A stretch of DNA of 64,000 nt from Metabacillus arenae. GTDB taxonomy: Bacteria; Bacillota; Bacilli; Bacillales; Bacillaceae. The stretch covers positions 27,449 to 91,448 of the forward strand of contig NZ_JACXAI010000025.1 of NCBI RefSeq assembly GCF_014773385.1, in the 5' to 3' direction. The notes beneath the pieces were generated by a model. The model searched no databases and had not been told where the DNA came from. It worked only from the letters and a program-made list of their open reading frames with translations. Below, piece by piece: positions 39,761-50,807 of the stretch (the stretch's first letter is position 1; every line of letters starts with the position of its first letter). A program made the position numbers and the translations under genes.

Positions 39761-40651
39761 TTGAATATTCAAGAAATGATCATTACATTACAAAAACATT
39801 GGTCAGATCATGGCTGTGTTTTATTACAAGCCTATGATACTGAAAAGGGTGCAGGTACAATGAGCCCTTATACGTTTTTAAAAGCAATCGGACCTGAGCC
39901 GTGGAATGTTGCTTATGTCGAGCCATCCCGCCGTCCTGCAGATGGCAGATATGGAGAAAACCCGAATCGTCTTTATCAGCATCATCAATTTCAAGTGATT
40001 ATGAAGCCCTCACCTGATCATATCCAAGAACTCTATTTAGAGTCATTGAAGGCACTAGGCATAGACCCGCTTGAACATGACATTCGTTTTGTTGAGGATA
40101 ACTGGGAAAATCCTACCTTAGGCTGTGCAGGTCTTGGCTGGGAAGTATGGCTTGATGGGATGGAAATCACCCAATTTACGTACTTTCAGCAAGTTGGCGG
40201 GATTGAATGTAAACCAGTCTCAGCGGAAATTACCTATGGGATTGAACGCCTAGCTTCTTACATTCAAGATAAGGAAAGTGTATTTGATTTAGAGTGGACT
40301 GACGGCTTTACTGTTCGCGATATCTTTTTAATGCCTGAGTATGAGCATTCAAAATATACATTTGAGACGTCTGATACTGAGATGCTTTTTCACTTGTTTA
40401 CCGTTTATGAAAAAGAAGCACATCGTCAAATGGATGAAGGTCTTGTCCATCCAGCTTATGACTACGTATTAAAATGTTCCCATACATTTAACCTTCTTGA
40501 TGCAAAAGGAGCAATATCCGTTACAGAAAGAACCGGTTACATAGGGCGTGTACGGAACCTGGCAAGAAAAGTAGCAAGGACCTTTTATGATGAACGTGAA
40601 AAACTTGGCTTCCCGATGTTAAAAGAGAAGGAGGTACATGAAAATGAATAA
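39761..40651 (+). CDS. glyQ: Glycyl-tRNA synthetase alpha subunit
   Basis: 296 residues from TTG at 39761 after accggaggt. The bacterial-type (alpha2beta2) catalytic subunit is recognised by [39 protein letters not shown] and [20 protein letters not shown]. It activates glycine and charges tRNA-Gly with GlyS. Control is by the upstream T-box. The stop overlaps the glyS start. Confidence 0.98.
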   Translation: MNIQEMIITLQKHWSDHGCVLLQAYDTEKGAGTMSPYTFLKAIGPEPWNVAYVEPSRRPADGRYGENPNRLYQHHQFQVIMKPSPDHIQELYLESLKALGIDPLEHDIRFVEDNWENPTLGCAGLGWEVWLDGMEITQFTYFQQVGGIECKPVSAEITYGIERLASYIQDKESVFDLEWTDGFTVRDIFLMPEYEHSKYTFETSDTEMLFHLFTVYEKEAHRQMDEGLVHPAYDYVLKCSHTFNLLDAKGAISVTERTGYIGRVRNLARKVARTFYDEREKLGFPMLKEKEVHENE

Positions 40652-42707
40652 TAGAGACTTACTCTTAGAGATTGGCCTTGAGGAGATGCCTGCTCGTTAT
40701 ATAACAGATTCCATGAACCAACTAGGAGAAAGGGTACAAACATGGTTAAAAGAACAAAATCTCTCCTTTCAAGATATTAAACTCTATTCAACTCCAAGAA
40801 GACTGGCAATTGTGGTCTCAAATCTTGCTGAAAAGCAGCCAGATATTGAGGAAGAAGCAAAGGGCCCGACGAAAAAAATTGCTTTAGACCAGGATGGGAA
40901 TTGGACAAAAGCAGCAATCGGATTCACCAAAGGACAGGGAGCGAGCCTTGAGGATATTTATTTTAAAGAATTAAATGGTATAGAGTATGTTCATGTCCAA
41001 AAGTATATAAAAGGACAAAAAACAAAAGATTTGTTGGTGGAACTGCAAAAAATTGTAGCAAACCTTACCTTTCCGAAAAATATGAGATGGGGAAGCTTTG
41101 ATATGAGATTTGTACGCCCAATTCAGTGGCTGATTGCTCTTTATGGTGAAGAAGTCATCTCCTTTTCCATTACAAACGTACAAACAGGAACTAAGACGCT
41201 CGGTCACCGTTTCCTTGGGAATGAACAAGTAATCTCCTCGCCAAAAGCTTATGAACAGGAGTTATTTAGTCATTTTGTTATAGCAGATCCAATTAAACGT
41301 AAAGAAGCTATTCGCAATCAACTAAAACATCTTGAAGAAGAACAAAACTGGGTGATCCCAATTGATGAGGATTTACTTGAGGAAGTCAATAATTTAGTTG
41401 AATATCCTACTGTTTTATTTGGTATGTTCGAGAAAGAATTTTTATCAATTCCAGAGGAAGTACTGATAACATCGATGAAGGAACATCAACGGTATTTCCC
41501 TGTAAAAGACAACAACGGAAAATTAATTCCGTATTTTGTCACAGTTCGAAATGGTGATCATAAGAACTTAGAGAATGTGGCTAGAGGAAACGAAAAGGTA
41601 TTGAGAGCAAGACTTTCAGATGCTGCTTTCTTTTATAAAGAAGATCAGAAATTAAAGCTTGAAGATAATTTGCAAAAGCTTGATAAAATTGTTTTTCATG
41701 AAGAGTTAGGGACCTTAGGAGAAAAGGTGAAGCGAATAACCTCCATATCTGAACATCTTTCTAAAAAACTGAACTTGGATCCACAAGCGAAGCAGGATGT
41801 ACTTCGTGCTGCAAGTATTAGCAAGTTCGACCTTGTCACACATATGGTCTATGAATTTCCTGAGCTGCAGGGATTCATGGGTGAAAAATATGCTCAAATT
41901 CTTGGAGAGAATGAAGCTGTTGCAAAGGCTGTTAATGAACATTACATGCCAAGACATGCGGAGGATAGTGTCCCTGAATCGAATGTAGGTGCAATCGTAG
42001 CCATTGCGGATAAATTGGATACAATAGCAGCTTTCTTTTCAATTGGTCTTATTCCGACAGGTTCCCAGGATCCATATGCATTAAGAAGACAAGCAAGCGG
42101 GATCGTTCAAATTCTTTTAGTGAAAAAATGGTCAATCCCACTTCAAGAATTATTTGAAATGGCTTTAAGTCAATTGCATGTAGAGGACAAAGATCATGTA
42201 GTTAAAGAGCTTTCAAATTTCTTCGTTATGCGTCTTAAGTTTGTATTACAAGCACAAGGTATCAGATATGACATCATTGATGCTGTTTTAGATTCTACGG
42301 AGAAAGAGGTTAATTCATTAGTTCAGCGTGCAAATGTATTGGAAAATGGAGTTCAAGCCGCTGATTTCAAAGAATCAGCAGAATCACTAAGCCGTGTATT
42401 AAATATAGCGAAAAAAGGTGAGAAGCAGTCTGTCCGCCAAGAGCTATTTGAAAATGAATACGAACATAAGCTTTATGATAAAGCTATTGGTGTTGAAAAA
42501 GACTTTCAGCTTCACATGAGTTCTGGACACTATCAAAATGCATTTCTTGTTCTTTCTTCCTTAAAAAATGAAATTAACGAGTACTTTGATCATACGATGG
42601 TCATGAGTGAAAATGAGTTAGTAAAAGAAAATCGTTTAGCACAGATGGTCATGCTGGCCGATCTGATTAAATCTTTTGCTAACATAAATACAATTATTTT
42701 AAAATAA
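40644..42707 (+). CDS. glyS: Glycyl-tRNA synthetase beta subunit
   Basis: 687 residues from the ATG at 40644, eight bases after aaggaggt; an ATG at 40638 is too close to that site. The N-terminus [14 protein letters not shown], the segments LPKNMRW-like [18 protein letters not shown] and HQRYFPVKD, and the HD-like region are typical. It provides tRNA binding for the heterotetramer. It ends in a GTGCC/GGCA hairpin terminator. Confidence 0.98.
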   Translation: MNNRDLLLEIGLEEMPARYITDSMNQLGERVQTWLKEQNLSFQDIKLYSTPRRLAIVVSNLAEKQPDIEEEAKGPTKKIALDQDGNWTKAAIGFTKGQGASLEDIYFKELNGIEYVHVQKYIKGQKTKDLLVELQKIVANLTFPKNMRWGSFDMRFVRPIQWLIALYGEEVISFSITNVQTGTKTLGHRFLGNEQVISSPKAYEQELFSHFVIADPIKRKEAIRNQLKHLEEEQNWVIPIDEDLLEEVNNLVEYPTVLFGMFEKEFLSIPEEVLITSMKEHQRYFPVKDNNGKLIPYFVTVRNGDHKNLENVARGNEKVLRARLSDAAFFYKEDQKLKLEDNLQKLDKIVFHEELGTLGEKVKRITSISEHLSKKLNLDPQAKQDVLRAASISKFDLVTHMVYEFPELQGFMGEKYAQILGENEAVAKAVNEHYMPRHAEDSVPESNVGAIVAIADKLDTIAAFFSIGLIPTGSQDPYALRRQASGIVQILLVKKWSIPLQELFEMALSQLHVEDKDHVVKELSNFFVMRLKFVLQAQGIRYDIIDAVLDSTEKEVNSLVQRANVLENGVQAADFKESAESLSRVLNIAKKGEKQSVRQELFENEYEHKLYDKAIGVEKDFQLHMSSGHYQNAFLVLSSLKNEINEYFDHTMVMSENELVKENRLAQMVMLADLIKSFANINTIILK

Positions 42708-42763
42708 TGTGAATCTTCATCAGAGATGTTTTATCTCTAGAGAAAAAGGTAATTAACAAATAA

Positions 42764-42812
42764 AGCAAAGTGCCATGGCTCCTATCTCGGATGCTCGGCA
42801 TTTTGCTTGCAA
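42764..42812 (+). terminator. Terminator after glyS
   Basis: AGCAAAGTGCC (42764-42774) pairs with GGCATTTTGCT (42797-42807) with one G-U pair, followed by TGC and a T-rich stretch. Related in sequence to the hairpin after ppsR. Confidence 0.7.
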
Positions 42813-42978
42813 TTTCAGTATAAAGTTGCGACTGTGGAAGTTACACTTTATGATAAGAGACACTTGTAGTTATGAGTGCAAAACTCTTTTCTTTTCTTAC
42901 AATTAGTATATAATAATTTTATATAGTATAACCTTTTTGTTTACTAAGGTGATTCATACATAATTGTACGGTTAAGAA

Positions 42979-43623
42979 ATGGTGGTGAGTAAGATAGAGC
43001 TTAATAAACGCCAAGATCGAATATTACAAATTGTGAAGGATAACGGACCGATTACAGGTGAGCAAATAGCCGATAAGCTGGACTTAACAAGGGCAACATT
43101 ACGGCCTGATTTAGCCATTCTAACAATGGCCGGTTATTTAGAAGCGAGACCAAGAGTCGGTTATTTTTATACGGGAAAAACGGGTTCACAGCTTCTCTCA
43201 GATATTTTGCAAAAACTCAAAGTTGGAGATTTCCAATCCATACCTGTTGTTGTCCATGAAAATGTTTCAGTATATGATGCAATTTGTACAATGTTTCTTG
43301 AAGATGTCGGAACTTTGTTTGTAGTTGACCAGCAATCCACCCTGGTAGGTGTCCTATCTCGGAAAGATTTACTGAGGGCGAGTATCGGTAAACAAGAATT
43401 AACTTCTATCCCTGTCAATATTATCATGACAAGAATGCCGAATATAACCGTTTGCAGACGAGATGATTTCATTATAGACGTGGCTAGTATGCTAATTGAA
43501 AAGCAAATAGATGCCTTGCCTATAATTAAAGATACTGAGAAAGGGTATGAAGTAATTGGAAGGATTACAAAAACAAACATAACAAAGATATTAGTTCAGC
43601 TCGCTGAGAACGAAATTTTATAA
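42979..43623 (+). CDS. ccpN: CcpN, gluconeogenesis repressor (HTH plus CBS pair)
   Basis: 214 residues if read from the ATG at 42979; a GTG at 42985 giving MSKIELNKRQ is also possible. An N-terminal winged helix (GPITGEQIADKLDLTRATLRPDLAIL) is followed by two CBS domains (about residues 75-210) that sense nucleotides. In B. subtilis CcpN (YqzB) represses gapB and pckA on glycolytic carbon sources and acts with the adjacent gene product YqfL/PpsR. Gene order glyS-ccpN-ppsR is preserved. Confidence 0.95.
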   Translation: MVVSKIELNKRQDRILQIVKDNGPITGEQIADKLDLTRATLRPDLAILTMAGYLEARPRVGYFYTGKTGSQLLSDILQKLKVGDFQSIPVVVHENVSVYDAICTMFLEDVGTLFVVDQQSTLVGVLSRKDLLRASIGKQELTSIPVNIIMTRMPNITVCRRDDFIIDVASMLIEKQIDALPIIKDTEKGYEVIGRITKTNITKILVQLAENEIL

Positions 43624-43647
43624 CGAATTGAATTGGAGGAGTGGGGA

Positions 43648-44469
43648 TTGATTAAGCGCGTAATATATGTCGTATCAGATTCTGTTGGGGAAACAGCAGA
43701 ACTTGTCGTAAAAGCAGCTCTAAGTCAGTTTAACGGGTCTGCCTCTTCAAAAACTGTTAAACGCATACCATATGTAGAAGACAAAGGAACGATCAGTGAA
43801 GTAGTGTCTCTGGCAAAATCGGATAATGCCATTCTTTGTTTTACCATAGTGGTTCCAGAGCTTAGAGCTTTTTTAATCAAAGAAGCAGTTGAAAATAATG
43901 TGGTGTATTATGATATTATCGGACCTTTAATAGATAAAATGGAAACATCTTATCAGCTTCAACCCAAGTACGAACCTGGAAGAGTCAGACAATTAGATGA
44001 TGACTATTTCAAGAAGGTAGAAGCGATTGAGTTTGCTGTCAAATATGATGATGGCCGGGACCCGAGAGGCATTTTACTAGCGGACATTGTCCTCGTAGGA
44101 GTATCAAGAACGTCCAAAACTCCGCTTTCTCAGTATTTAGCCCATAAACGCTATAAAGTGGCGAATGTACCAATTGTTCCTGAAGTAGAGCCGCCTGAAG
44201 AATTATTTAAAGTATCTCCTAAAAAATGCATTGGGTTAAAAATTAGTCCGGATAAATTGAATCATATTAGAAGAGAACGGCTTAAATCTTTAGGTTTGAA
44301 CGATAAAGCAATCTACGCTAACATCGACCGTATTAAGGAAGAGCTCGCCTACTTTGATCGAGTTGTTAACAAAATAGGCTGCGATGTAATTGATGTTTCA
44401 AACAAAGCAGTAGAAGAAACGGCGAACTTGATTCATAATATAATGAGCGGACAAAACCATTCAAAATAA
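43648..44469 (+). CDS. ppsR: Pyruvate, phosphate dikinase/PEP synthase regulatory protein (YqfL)
   Basis: 273 residues from TTG at 43648, preceded by ggaggagtgggg; an upstream TTG at 43633 lies at the ribosome site. The DUF299 family carries [18 protein letters not shown] and the P-loop-like [21 protein letters not shown]. Family members phosphorylate and dephosphorylate PPDK or PEP synthase using ADP and phosphate. In B. subtilis YqfL modulates CcpN-dependent control. A hairpin at 44482 follows. Confidence 0.94.
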   Translation: MIKRVIYVVSDSVGETAELVVKAALSQFNGSASSKTVKRIPYVEDKGTISEVVSLAKSDNAILCFTIVVPELRAFLIKEAVENNVVYYDIIGPLIDKMETSYQLQPKYEPGRVRQLDDDYFKKVEAIEFAVKYDDGRDPRGILLADIVLVGVSRTSKTPLSQYLAHKRYKVANVPIVPEVEPPEELFKVSPKKCIGLKISPDKLNHIRRERLKSLGLNDKAIYANIDRIKEELAYFDRVVNKIGCDVIDVSNKAVEETANLIHNIMSGQNHSK

Positions 44470-44481
44470 AGGATTTAATGA

Positions 44482-44532
44482 AAAGTGCCGGCATTAACAC
44501 GAGTAGTGGATGATGCTTGGCATTTTGTTTTG
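44482..44532 (+). terminator. Probable terminator after ppsR
   Basis: AAAGTGCC (44482-44489) pairs with GGCATTTT (44519-44526), one G-U, followed by GTTTTG. Same type as the hairpin after glyS. Confidence 0.6.
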
Positions 44533-44549
44533 AGTCCATCTATTAACCT

Positions 44550-44714
44550 GTTAGAAATTAGGCTTATTATTGATAAAGTACTAAGGAAATTTAAAGCTCG
44601 AATACCCAGCTCGCCTATGGTCATAAGCCAATACTCTCAAAAAAGCAAGATCGGCATTTCTGAGTGGCCCGAGTGTTTGTCCAAGGTTGTTTAAGGAGCA
44701 TATAGCTTTTCTAA
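44550..44714 (+). repeat. Structured intergenic repeat, copy R9 (degenerate)
   Basis: Blocks recognised: TTAGAAATTAGG leader, CAGCTCGCCTATGGTCATAAGCC, AATACTCTCAAAAAAGCAAG, GCCCGAGTGTTTGTC and TAGCTTTTCTAAAAAAA. Much of the outer stem is lost. It lies between ppsR and yqxD. Confidence 0.65.
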
Positions 44715-44981
44715 AAAAACTGTTCAAAATCATAGCCAAACGAATAGGTTTGTATTATAATAAAAAATTGTGATAAAATTGCATATTTTAGGTTTAGAGT
44801 TGGCTTAGAACGAATAAACTATTTATTGTAAATCTGTCAAGTATTTTTAGAAAATATAATTCGACATTTGTCATTAAATGTAAATAATAAAAAGTCCTTT
44901 TAAAATCTCGACCTTTTTTAAAAAGGTGCTAGAAGGATTCAATGGAAGTGATGTAGAATAGAGAAATATGACGAAAAAGAG
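44715..44981. other. AT-rich spacer before yqxD
   Basis: No gene is seen. Very AT-rich, with several possible weak promoter-like hexamers but no clear pair. AAAAGTCC and AAGGATT blocks near 44892 and 44934 could pair weakly. The promoter of the yqxD-dnaG-sigA operon is expected here. Confidence 0.4.
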
Positions 44982-45434
44982 ATGAAAATCTTTGTCGACG
45001 CAGACGCATGTCCCGTTAAGGACGAAATAGTAAAGTGCGCGCAGGATTTTCAGCTTAAAGTAACTTTTGTTGCATCATATAATCACAAAACAAGTCGAGA
45101 TCAAGCTGAACATTGGGTTTACGTTGATGCCGGCAAGGAAGCAGCAGATCTATATATTGTAAACCACGTCTCTTCTGGTGACTTTGTCATTTCACAAGAC
45201 ATAGGTTTAGCTGGACTGCTTCTGCAAAAGCAGGTTAATGTGATTACGCCAAGAGGGAAAGTATATAATGAGGAGAACATTGATACAGCGCTGCAATTTA
45301 GATATTTATCAGCACAAGAACGAAGAAGCGGAAACTATCTCAAAGGGCCTAAACCATACACGAAGGAAGATAGGCTCCATTTTTTATCGGCATTTAAAAA
45401 AATTTTGTCGAAAAATGCAGGAGATAAACGCTAA
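44982..45434 (+). CDS. yqxD: YaiI/YqxD family protein (DUF188)
   Basis: 150 residues. Conserved acidic motifs of a predicted nuclease fold: MKIFVDADACPVKDEI, then DFVISQDIGLAGLLL and VITPRGKVYNEENID, and the end RSGNYLKGPKPYTKEDR. The function is unproven. It is the first gene of the macromolecular-synthesis operon before dnaG, as in B. subtilis. The ribosome site (aaaaagag) is weak. Confidence 0.9.
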   Translation: MKIFVDADACPVKDEIVKCAQDFQLKVTFVASYNHKTSRDQAEHWVYVDAGKEAADLYIVNHVSSGDFVISQDIGLAGLLLQKQVNVITPRGKVYNEENIDTALQFRYLSAQERRSGNYLKGPKPYTKEDRLHFLSAFKKILSKNAGDKR

Positions 45435-45466
45435 TGCGCGAATAATGTATCACGGAGAGGTTAAAT

Positions 45467-47287
45467 ATGGGGAATCGGCTTCCCGAGGAATTAATTGAAA
45501 AAGTTCATCAATCGGTTGACATTGTTGATATAGTCAGTGAATATGTTCAATTAAAAAAGCAAGGCCGAAATTATTTTGGTTTATGCCCATTCCATGGAGA
45601 AAGTACGCCATCATTTTCTGTCTCACCTGACAAGCAAATCTTTCATTGTTTTGGCTGCGGAGCAGGCGGAAATGTTTTTTCTTTCTTAATGCAAATAGAG
45701 GGCGTTCAATTTCTCCAAGCTGTAAGCCAGGTTGCTGAAAGAACGAATATTGAACTTCCTGCTACAACCCAAATACCGGAGACAACCGGGCAGAATAATC
45801 TTGAGCTGCAGCCTATGATTGATGCTCATGACCTTCTAAAGAAATTTTATCATCATTTATTAGTAAACACAAAAGAAGGTCAGGAAGCGTATGATTATTT
45901 ACTCAATAGAGGCTTTTCAAAAGAAGTAATTGATAAATTTGAAATCGGTTATTCATTGAATTCTTGGGAGTTTGTCAAAAAGTTTCTTGCAAAGCGCGGC
46001 TTTCATCCAGAAATAATGGATCAAGCAGGTTTATTAGTAAAAAAGAATGAGACAAATGAATACTTTGACCGATTTCGAAACCGTATCATGTTCCCTATCC
46101 ATGATCATCATGGACATGTGGTTGCTTTCTCAGGAAGAGTGCTCGGGAATGAACAGCCAAAATATTTAAATAGCCCTGAAACAAAGTTATTTAATAAAAG
46201 CAAGCTTCTGTACAATTTTCACCAAGCAAGGGTACATATAAGAAAATACCAGGAAGCTGTTCTGTTCGAAGGGTTTGCTGATGTCATTTCGGCTGTAGAG
46301 TCAGGAGTTCCCAATTCTATCGCAACGATGGGGACTTCTTTAACAGAAGAACAAGTCAAAGTTTTAAAGCGAAATGTATCAGATGTTATTATTTGTTACG
46401 ATTCTGACCAAGCAGGAAGAGAAGCGACTATGCGTGCAGCTAAAATTCTGACAAAAGCAGGCAGTAAAGTAAAAGTTGCGGTAATACCTGATGGTCTTGA
46501 CCCTGATGACTACATTAAGAAATATGGATCTGAGAAATTCAAACAGGATGTAATAGGGGCAAGTGTTACGTTGATGTCTTTCAAAATGCAATACTACCGT
46601 AAAGGCAAAAATCTTCAAGATGAAGGAGATCGCCTAAAGTATATCGAAGAGATACTTAAGGAAATTGCAGTGCTTGAAAGTCCTGTTGAGCAAGAAATGT
46701 ATGTCAAGCAATTGTCAGCAGAATTTTCGCTTTCAATAGAAGTATTGAAAGATCAGCTGTCCCGAACTGAACGAAAAAGTCAGCAGCAGCAATTCAGTAA
46801 ATATGAAAATAAACAACAGCAATCGAGAAAAGCGACCTCTAGTAGACCTAAAAATGGACTGCTTCCTGCTTTTCACAATGCAGAGCGTATGATAATTGCT
46901 CATATGCTAAAGAATAGCGATATAGCACAGAAAATTCTTGATCAAATCGGCCTTATGTTTAATATTGAGGAACATCGGGCAATTGCAACTTATCTATATG
47001 CTTATTATGAAGAAGGGAACCCGCCTAATGTAAGCTTGTTTCTTGGGAAATTGCCCAATAACCAGCTTTCGGAAGTCGTTTCGAATATTGCAATGCTGCA
47101 AATAAATGAAGAAGTTACAGACCAAGAAATAGCTGATTATGTAAAACAGGTGTTGAATTATCAAAAACTGTTAATGATAAAAGAAAAAGAAACAGAAAAG
47201 CTTGAAGCAGAAAGACAACGGGAATTTGTTCAAGCAGCAAAAATTGCAATGGAAATTGTGCACCTTAAAAGAGCTTTAAAATCATAA
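45467..47287 (+). CDS. dnaG: DNA primase DnaG
   Basis: 606 residues. The CHC2 zinc finger [13 protein letters not shown] ... HCFGCGAGG is near residues 40-65. The Toprim domain includes [12 protein letters not shown] and [20 protein letters not shown]. The C-terminal helicase-binding domain starts after a Gln-rich linker ([15 protein letters not shown]). DnaG lays RNA primers for both strands. It is part of the yqxD-dnaG-sigA operon with 32 bases after yqxD. Confidence 0.98.
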   Translation: MGNRLPEELIEKVHQSVDIVDIVSEYVQLKKQGRNYFGLCPFHGESTPSFSVSPDKQIFHCFGCGAGGNVFSFLMQIEGVQFLQAVSQVAERTNIELPATTQIPETTGQNNLELQPMIDAHDLLKKFYHHLLVNTKEGQEAYDYLLNRGFSKEVIDKFEIGYSLNSWEFVKKFLAKRGFHPEIMDQAGLLVKKNETNEYFDRFRNRIMFPIHDHHGHVVAFSGRVLGNEQPKYLNSPETKLFNKSKLLYNFHQARVHIRKYQEAVLFEGFADVISAVESGVPNSIATMGTSLTEEQVKVLKRNVSDVIICYDSDQAGREATMRAAKILTKAGSKVKVAVIPDGLDPDDYIKKYGSEKFKQDVIGASVTLMSFKMQYYRKGKNLQDEGDRLKYIEEILKEIAVLESPVEQEMYVKQLSAEFSLSIEVLKDQLSRTERKSQQQQFSKYENKQQQSRKATSSRPKNGLLPAFHNAERMIIAHMLKNSDIAQKILDQIGLMFNIEEHRAIATYLYAYYEEGNPPNVSLFLGKLPNNQLSEVVSNIAMLQINEEVTDQEIADYVKQVLNYQKLLMIKEKETEKLEAERQREFVQAAKIAMEIVHLKRALKS

Positions 47288-47462
47288 CCTGAGTTCAAAA
47301 TATTTTCTAGTCGCTTCCCTTGCAAGCTCAGGGAGAGAAAAGAAAGAGTTGGATTTAGATTTTTACAGTTCATTAACGATAACAAAATCGTTCATGTCCG
47401 TAAGGTTTAGATGAATATTTTTATCTGAACCGATGTAGTTTTTGGAAGGAGGGGATTCAGCA

Positions 47463-48581
47463 ATGGCTGATAAACAAACCCATGAATCTGAATTAACCTT
47501 AGAACAAGTAAAAGATCAGTTAACTGAATTAGGCAAAAAACGTGGAGTTTTAACATATGAGGAAATTGCAGAACGTATGTCTAATTTTGAAATTGAATCA
47601 GACCAAATGGATGAGTACTATGAACACTTGGGTGAGCAAGGTGTTGAACTTCTAGGTGAAAACGAGGAAGAAACAGCAGACCCAAATATTCAGCAGCTGG
47701 CAAAAGAAGAAGAAGAGTTTGATTTAAATGACTTAAGTGTACCACCCGGAGTAAAGATTAATGATCCGGTCCGAATGTACTTAAAGGAAATTGGGCGAGT
47801 AGACCTTCTTTCTGCAAATGAAGAGATTGAGCTTGCTAAACGTATAGAAAAAGGTGACGAGGATGCCAAACGCAGATTGGCTGAAGCAAACCTTCGTCTT
47901 GTTGTTAGTATTGCAAAGCGTTATGTAGGACGCGGAATGCTATTTCTTGATTTGATCCAGGAAGGTAACATGGGATTAATGAAAGCCGTTGAGAAATTTG
48001 ATTTCGAAAAGGGCTTTAAATTTAGTACGTATGCAACATGGTGGATCAGACAGGCGATTACACGCGCAATTGCTGACCAGGCAAGAACAATTCGTATTCC
48101 TGTCCATATGGTCGAGACGATCAATAAATTAATTCGGGTTCAACGACAATTATTACAAGATCTTGGCCGTGAACCCACACCTGAAGAAATAGCTGAGGAT
48201 ATGGATCTTACACCTGATAAAGTAAGGGAAATCTTAAAGATTGCACAAGAACCCGTATCTCTTGAGACACCTATCGGTGAAGAAGATGATTCCCACTTAG
48301 GTGATTTTATTGAAGACCAAGAAGCTACCTCCCCATCTGAACACGCTGCCTATGAATTATTAAAAGAGCAGCTTGAAGATGTATTAGATACTTTGACAGA
48401 CCGTGAAGAAAACGTATTGAGACTTCGCTTTGGACTGGACGATGGGCGTACAAGAACACTTGAAGAAGTTGGAAAAGTGTTCGGTGTAACACGGGAACGT
48501 ATTCGTCAAATTGAGGCAAAAGCTTTGCGAAAGCTCCGCCATCCAAGCCGAAGCAAACGATTAAAAGATTTCTTGGAATAG
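47463..48581 (+). CDS. sigA: RNA polymerase sigma factor SigA (RpoD)
   Basis: 372 residues from the ATG at 47463 after ggaaggagggg. Region 1.1 is present, then region 1.2 ([19 protein letters not shown]) and region 2 ([37 protein letters not shown]). Region 3 follows, and region 4 has [18 protein letters not shown] as the -35 recognition helix. It is the housekeeping sigma factor, in keeping with the many SigA-like promoters in this window. A terminator follows. Confidence 0.99.
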   Translation: MADKQTHESELTLEQVKDQLTELGKKRGVLTYEEIAERMSNFEIESDQMDEYYEHLGEQGVELLGENEEETADPNIQQLAKEEEEFDLNDLSVPPGVKINDPVRMYLKEIGRVDLLSANEEIELAKRIEKGDEDAKRRLAEANLRLVVSIAKRYVGRGMLFLDLIQEGNMGLMKAVEKFDFEKGFKFSTYATWWIRQAITRAIADQARTIRIPVHMVETINKLIRVQRQLLQDLGREPTPEEIAEDMDLTPDKVREILKIAQEPVSLETPIGEEDDSHLGDFIEDQEATSPSEHAAYELLKEQLEDVLDTLTDREENVLRLRFGLDDGRTRTLEEVGKVFGVTRERIRQIEAKALRKLRHPSRSKRLKDFLE

Positions 48582-48585
48582 ACTC

Positions 48586-48612
48586 AAAAGACGGACATTG
48601 TCCGTCTTTTTT
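48586..48612 (+). terminator. Terminator after sigA
   Basis: An 11-bp stem AAAAGACGGAC/GTCCGTCTTTT (48586-48596, 48600-48610), three-base loop, T-run. Confidence 0.92.
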
Positions 48613-48898
48613 GCTGTTTTGACGTCCAAATCCTGAAGGAAAAGATAAAAAATATTAACAATTATTGTATGTTAACGCTTTCTAATCTAATTAAAATAAA
48701 AAGGCTTATTTACTAGCTAACAGGTATGTACCCGAATCTCTGTGATGTCTGCCCACATAAAGTTTACGGAAATAACATCATTACCTTCTCCATTTATTCT
48801 TCTTGTCATATATTTTACTGAATTGTCTTTTGTTTTGCAAATGCGATTGGAGATTACCTCGCTTTTATTAGAATAAATTTTATTGAAGATTATAAAAG
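48613..48898. other. Gene-free stretch between sigA and the acyl-CoA dehydrogenase gene
   Basis: No supported gene. On the minus strand an open frame from about 48915 to the TAG at 48717-48719 is free of stops for some 65 codons, with an ATG only for the last 30. It lacks a ribosome site and may be a decayed remnant or chance. Confidence 0.4.
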
Positions 48899-48927
48899 TT
48901 GAGAAAATTTACCTCTAACCGTATAAT
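48899..48927 (+). promoter_or_regulatory. SigA promoter of the acyl-CoA dehydrogenase gene
   Basis: TTGAGA (48899-48904), 17 bases, TATAAT (48922-48927), 35 bases before the start codon. Confidence 0.82.
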
Positions 48928-48962
48928 TAATTTGAAAGCGCATACAGGGGTGGGGAGATAGG

Positions 48963-50102
48963 ATGAATTTTGCGTTAACTCAAGAGCAGCAGCTAATTAA
49001 AAAAGTGATTAAAGAATTTGCCGACGGTGAGGTTGCACCAGGAGCCGAGGAACGAGATAAGACAAAGGCGTTTCCGAAGGAAATATTTAAAAAACTTGGA
49101 AAGATAGGGATGCTTGGTTTACCGTTTCCTGAAGAATATGGTGGAGCCGGAGCAGATACAGTCAGTTTTGCGATTGTAACAGAGGAACTCAGCAGGGCTT
49201 GCGGGTCAACCGGAATTACTTATTCTGCCCATATATCACTTGGGGGAGCACCGATTTATTTGTTCGGAACACCTGAACAAAAGGCAAATTACTTACCTTC
49301 GATTTGCAGCGGTGAATCATTGGGGGCCTTTGGTTTAACAGAACCGAACGCTGGTTCAGATGCTGGAGGTACAATGACAGTAGCAAATGAAGAAAACGAT
49401 GAGTTTGTCATCACCGGTAATAAATGCTTTATAACAAATGCTAGCTATGCAAAATTTCTCGCGCTTACAGCAATAACAGGAAAAACGGGGGACAAGAAAG
49501 AAATCAGTGCGATTATCGTACCAACAGATACAGCTGGATTTAAAATAGTGGACAATTATGAAAAAATGGGCCTTAATTCATCCAATACAACAGAATTAGT
49601 ATTAGAGAATGTCAGAGTCCCGAAAGGAAACATGCTGGGCGAACGAGGAAAAGGGTTCAAACAATTTCTTATCACACTTGATGGCGGGAGAATTGGAATA
49701 GGTGCCATGGCCTTAGGAATTGCTCAGGCTGCATTTGATCGTGCATTAGCATATGCAAAGGAAAGAAAGCAGTTCGGTCATACTCTTAGCAGCTTCCAAG
49801 CTACTCAATTTAAATTGGCAGATATGGCGATGAAGCTTGAGCTTGCCAGAAATCAAGTTTATAAAGCAGCATGGTTAAAAGATCTAGGCAAACCTTTTAC
49901 AAAAGAGGCCTCTATGTGCAAATTATATGCATCTGAAGCGGCAACTGAAATCTGTAATCAAGCCATTCAGATTCATGGTGGATATGGATATATGAAGGAT
50001 TACCATGTTGAAAGATTATTAAGAGATGCAAAGCTTTGTGAAATAGGTGAAGGTACAAGCGAAATTCAGAGAATGGTCATTGCCCGTCAAATCGGCTGTT
50101 GA
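48963..50102 (+). CDS. Acyl-CoA dehydrogenase
   Basis: 379 residues, full length for short/medium-chain acyl-CoA dehydrogenases. Family motifs: GAFGLTEPNAGSDAGG (flavin contact), ITNASYAKFLALTA, RKQFGHTLSSFQATQFKLADMA, QIHGGYGYMKDYHVERLLRDAK and IGEGTSEIQRMVIAR, where the Glu of EGT is the expected catalytic base. It oxidises acyl-CoA to enoyl-CoA, passing electrons to ETF. The gene is single, with its own promoter and terminator. It sits between sigA and cccA, a place where B. subtilis has no such gene. The substrate (fatty or branched-chain acyl-CoA) cannot be fixed from sequence. Confidence 0.95.
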   Translation: MNFALTQEQQLIKKVIKEFADGEVAPGAEERDKTKAFPKEIFKKLGKIGMLGLPFPEEYGGAGADTVSFAIVTEELSRACGSTGITYSAHISLGGAPIYLFGTPEQKANYLPSICSGESLGAFGLTEPNAGSDAGGTMTVANEENDEFVITGNKCFITNASYAKFLALTAITGKTGDKKEISAIIVPTDTAGFKIVDNYEKMGLNSSNTTELVLENVRVPKGNMLGERGKGFKQFLITLDGGRIGIGAMALGIAQAAFDRALAYAKERKQFGHTLSSFQATQFKLADMAMKLELARNQVYKAAWLKDLGKPFTKEASMCKLYASEAATEICNQAIQIHGGYGYMKDYHVERLLRDAKLCEIGEGTSEIQRMVIARQIGC

Positions 50103-50118
50103 AGAATACCAATCCTGG

Positions 50119-50146
50119 AACTTCATCCTTTGTGATGAAGTTTTTT
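50119..50146 (+). terminator. Terminator after the acyl-CoA dehydrogenase gene
   Basis: A 9-bp stem AACTTCATC/GATGAAGTT (50119-50127, 50134-50142) followed by TTTT. Confidence 0.88.
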
Positions 50147-50283
50147 GTCTAATTCGTGAACTTTATTACAGAAACTTTTAATTGTACTTTCACTTCATGT
50201 AAAATTAAAGTAAAATAGAGTTTGTTTGAATCTTTTTATATATTTCTAACTTAGGAAACACTGTACATAAGGGAGGTTACATG

Positions 50284-50646
50284 ATGAATCGCAATCCGCT
50301 CATACCTTTTGCTTTAGTCGCAGTACTCGGCATTGGCCTTATGTTCCTTTTATCATTTAAAGGTCTTGGCGATATGAAGGAGTTAACGGGAGAGGGAAAA
50401 GAAGAGGAAAAAACGGAAGATGTTGCAAACGCTTCACCTGAAGAAATCTTTAAGCAAAACTGTACAAGCTGTCATGGTCAAAACCTGGAAGGGGGAGTAG
50501 GTCCTGCTCTTGCGGGTACCAGCTTAGGTGAAGATAAAATTAAAGAAACCGTAACAAACGGTAAAGGTTCAGGGATGCCGGCATTCCAGGGCACCATTCC
50601 TGATGATAAGATTGCCGAATTGGCTAAATGGATTACCGAACAATAA
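50284..50646 (+). CDS. cccA: Cytochrome c550, membrane-anchored
   Basis: 120 residues from the second ATG of an ATGATG pair, six bases after gggaggt. One N-terminal membrane anchor (about residues 6-22, PFALVAVLGIGLMFLLSF) is followed by an acidic linker and a small cytochrome c domain with CTSCH (covalent heme) and the Met ligand in GMPAFQG. It is exposed outside the membrane and carries electrons in respiration. The position upstream of trmK matches B. subtilis cccA. Confidence 0.95.
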   Translation: MNRNPLIPFALVAVLGIGLMFLLSFKGLGDMKELTGEGKEEEKTEDVANASPEEIFKQNCTSCHGQNLEGGVGPALAGTSLGEDKIKETVTNGKGSGMPAFQGTIPDDKIAELAKWITEQ

Positions 50647-50663
50647 AGTGGTAAAATGAGAAG

Positions 50664-50690
50664 GTCCTTTGCTTATGTAAAGGACTTTTT
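50664..50690 (+). terminator. Terminator after cccA
   Basis: Stem GTCCTTT/AAAGGAC (50664-50670, 50679-50685) followed by TTTTT. Confidence 0.85.
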
Positions 50691-50807
50691 ATTAATTTAA
50701 GACCCCCTTATGTGATTAAAGCGCTATTCAGTAAGAATAAATTATCAATGTCCAGAGAGCCATGCGCTTTTCTTATAAAAAAGAACCTTAAAAGTTGTGG
50801 TGAAAGA

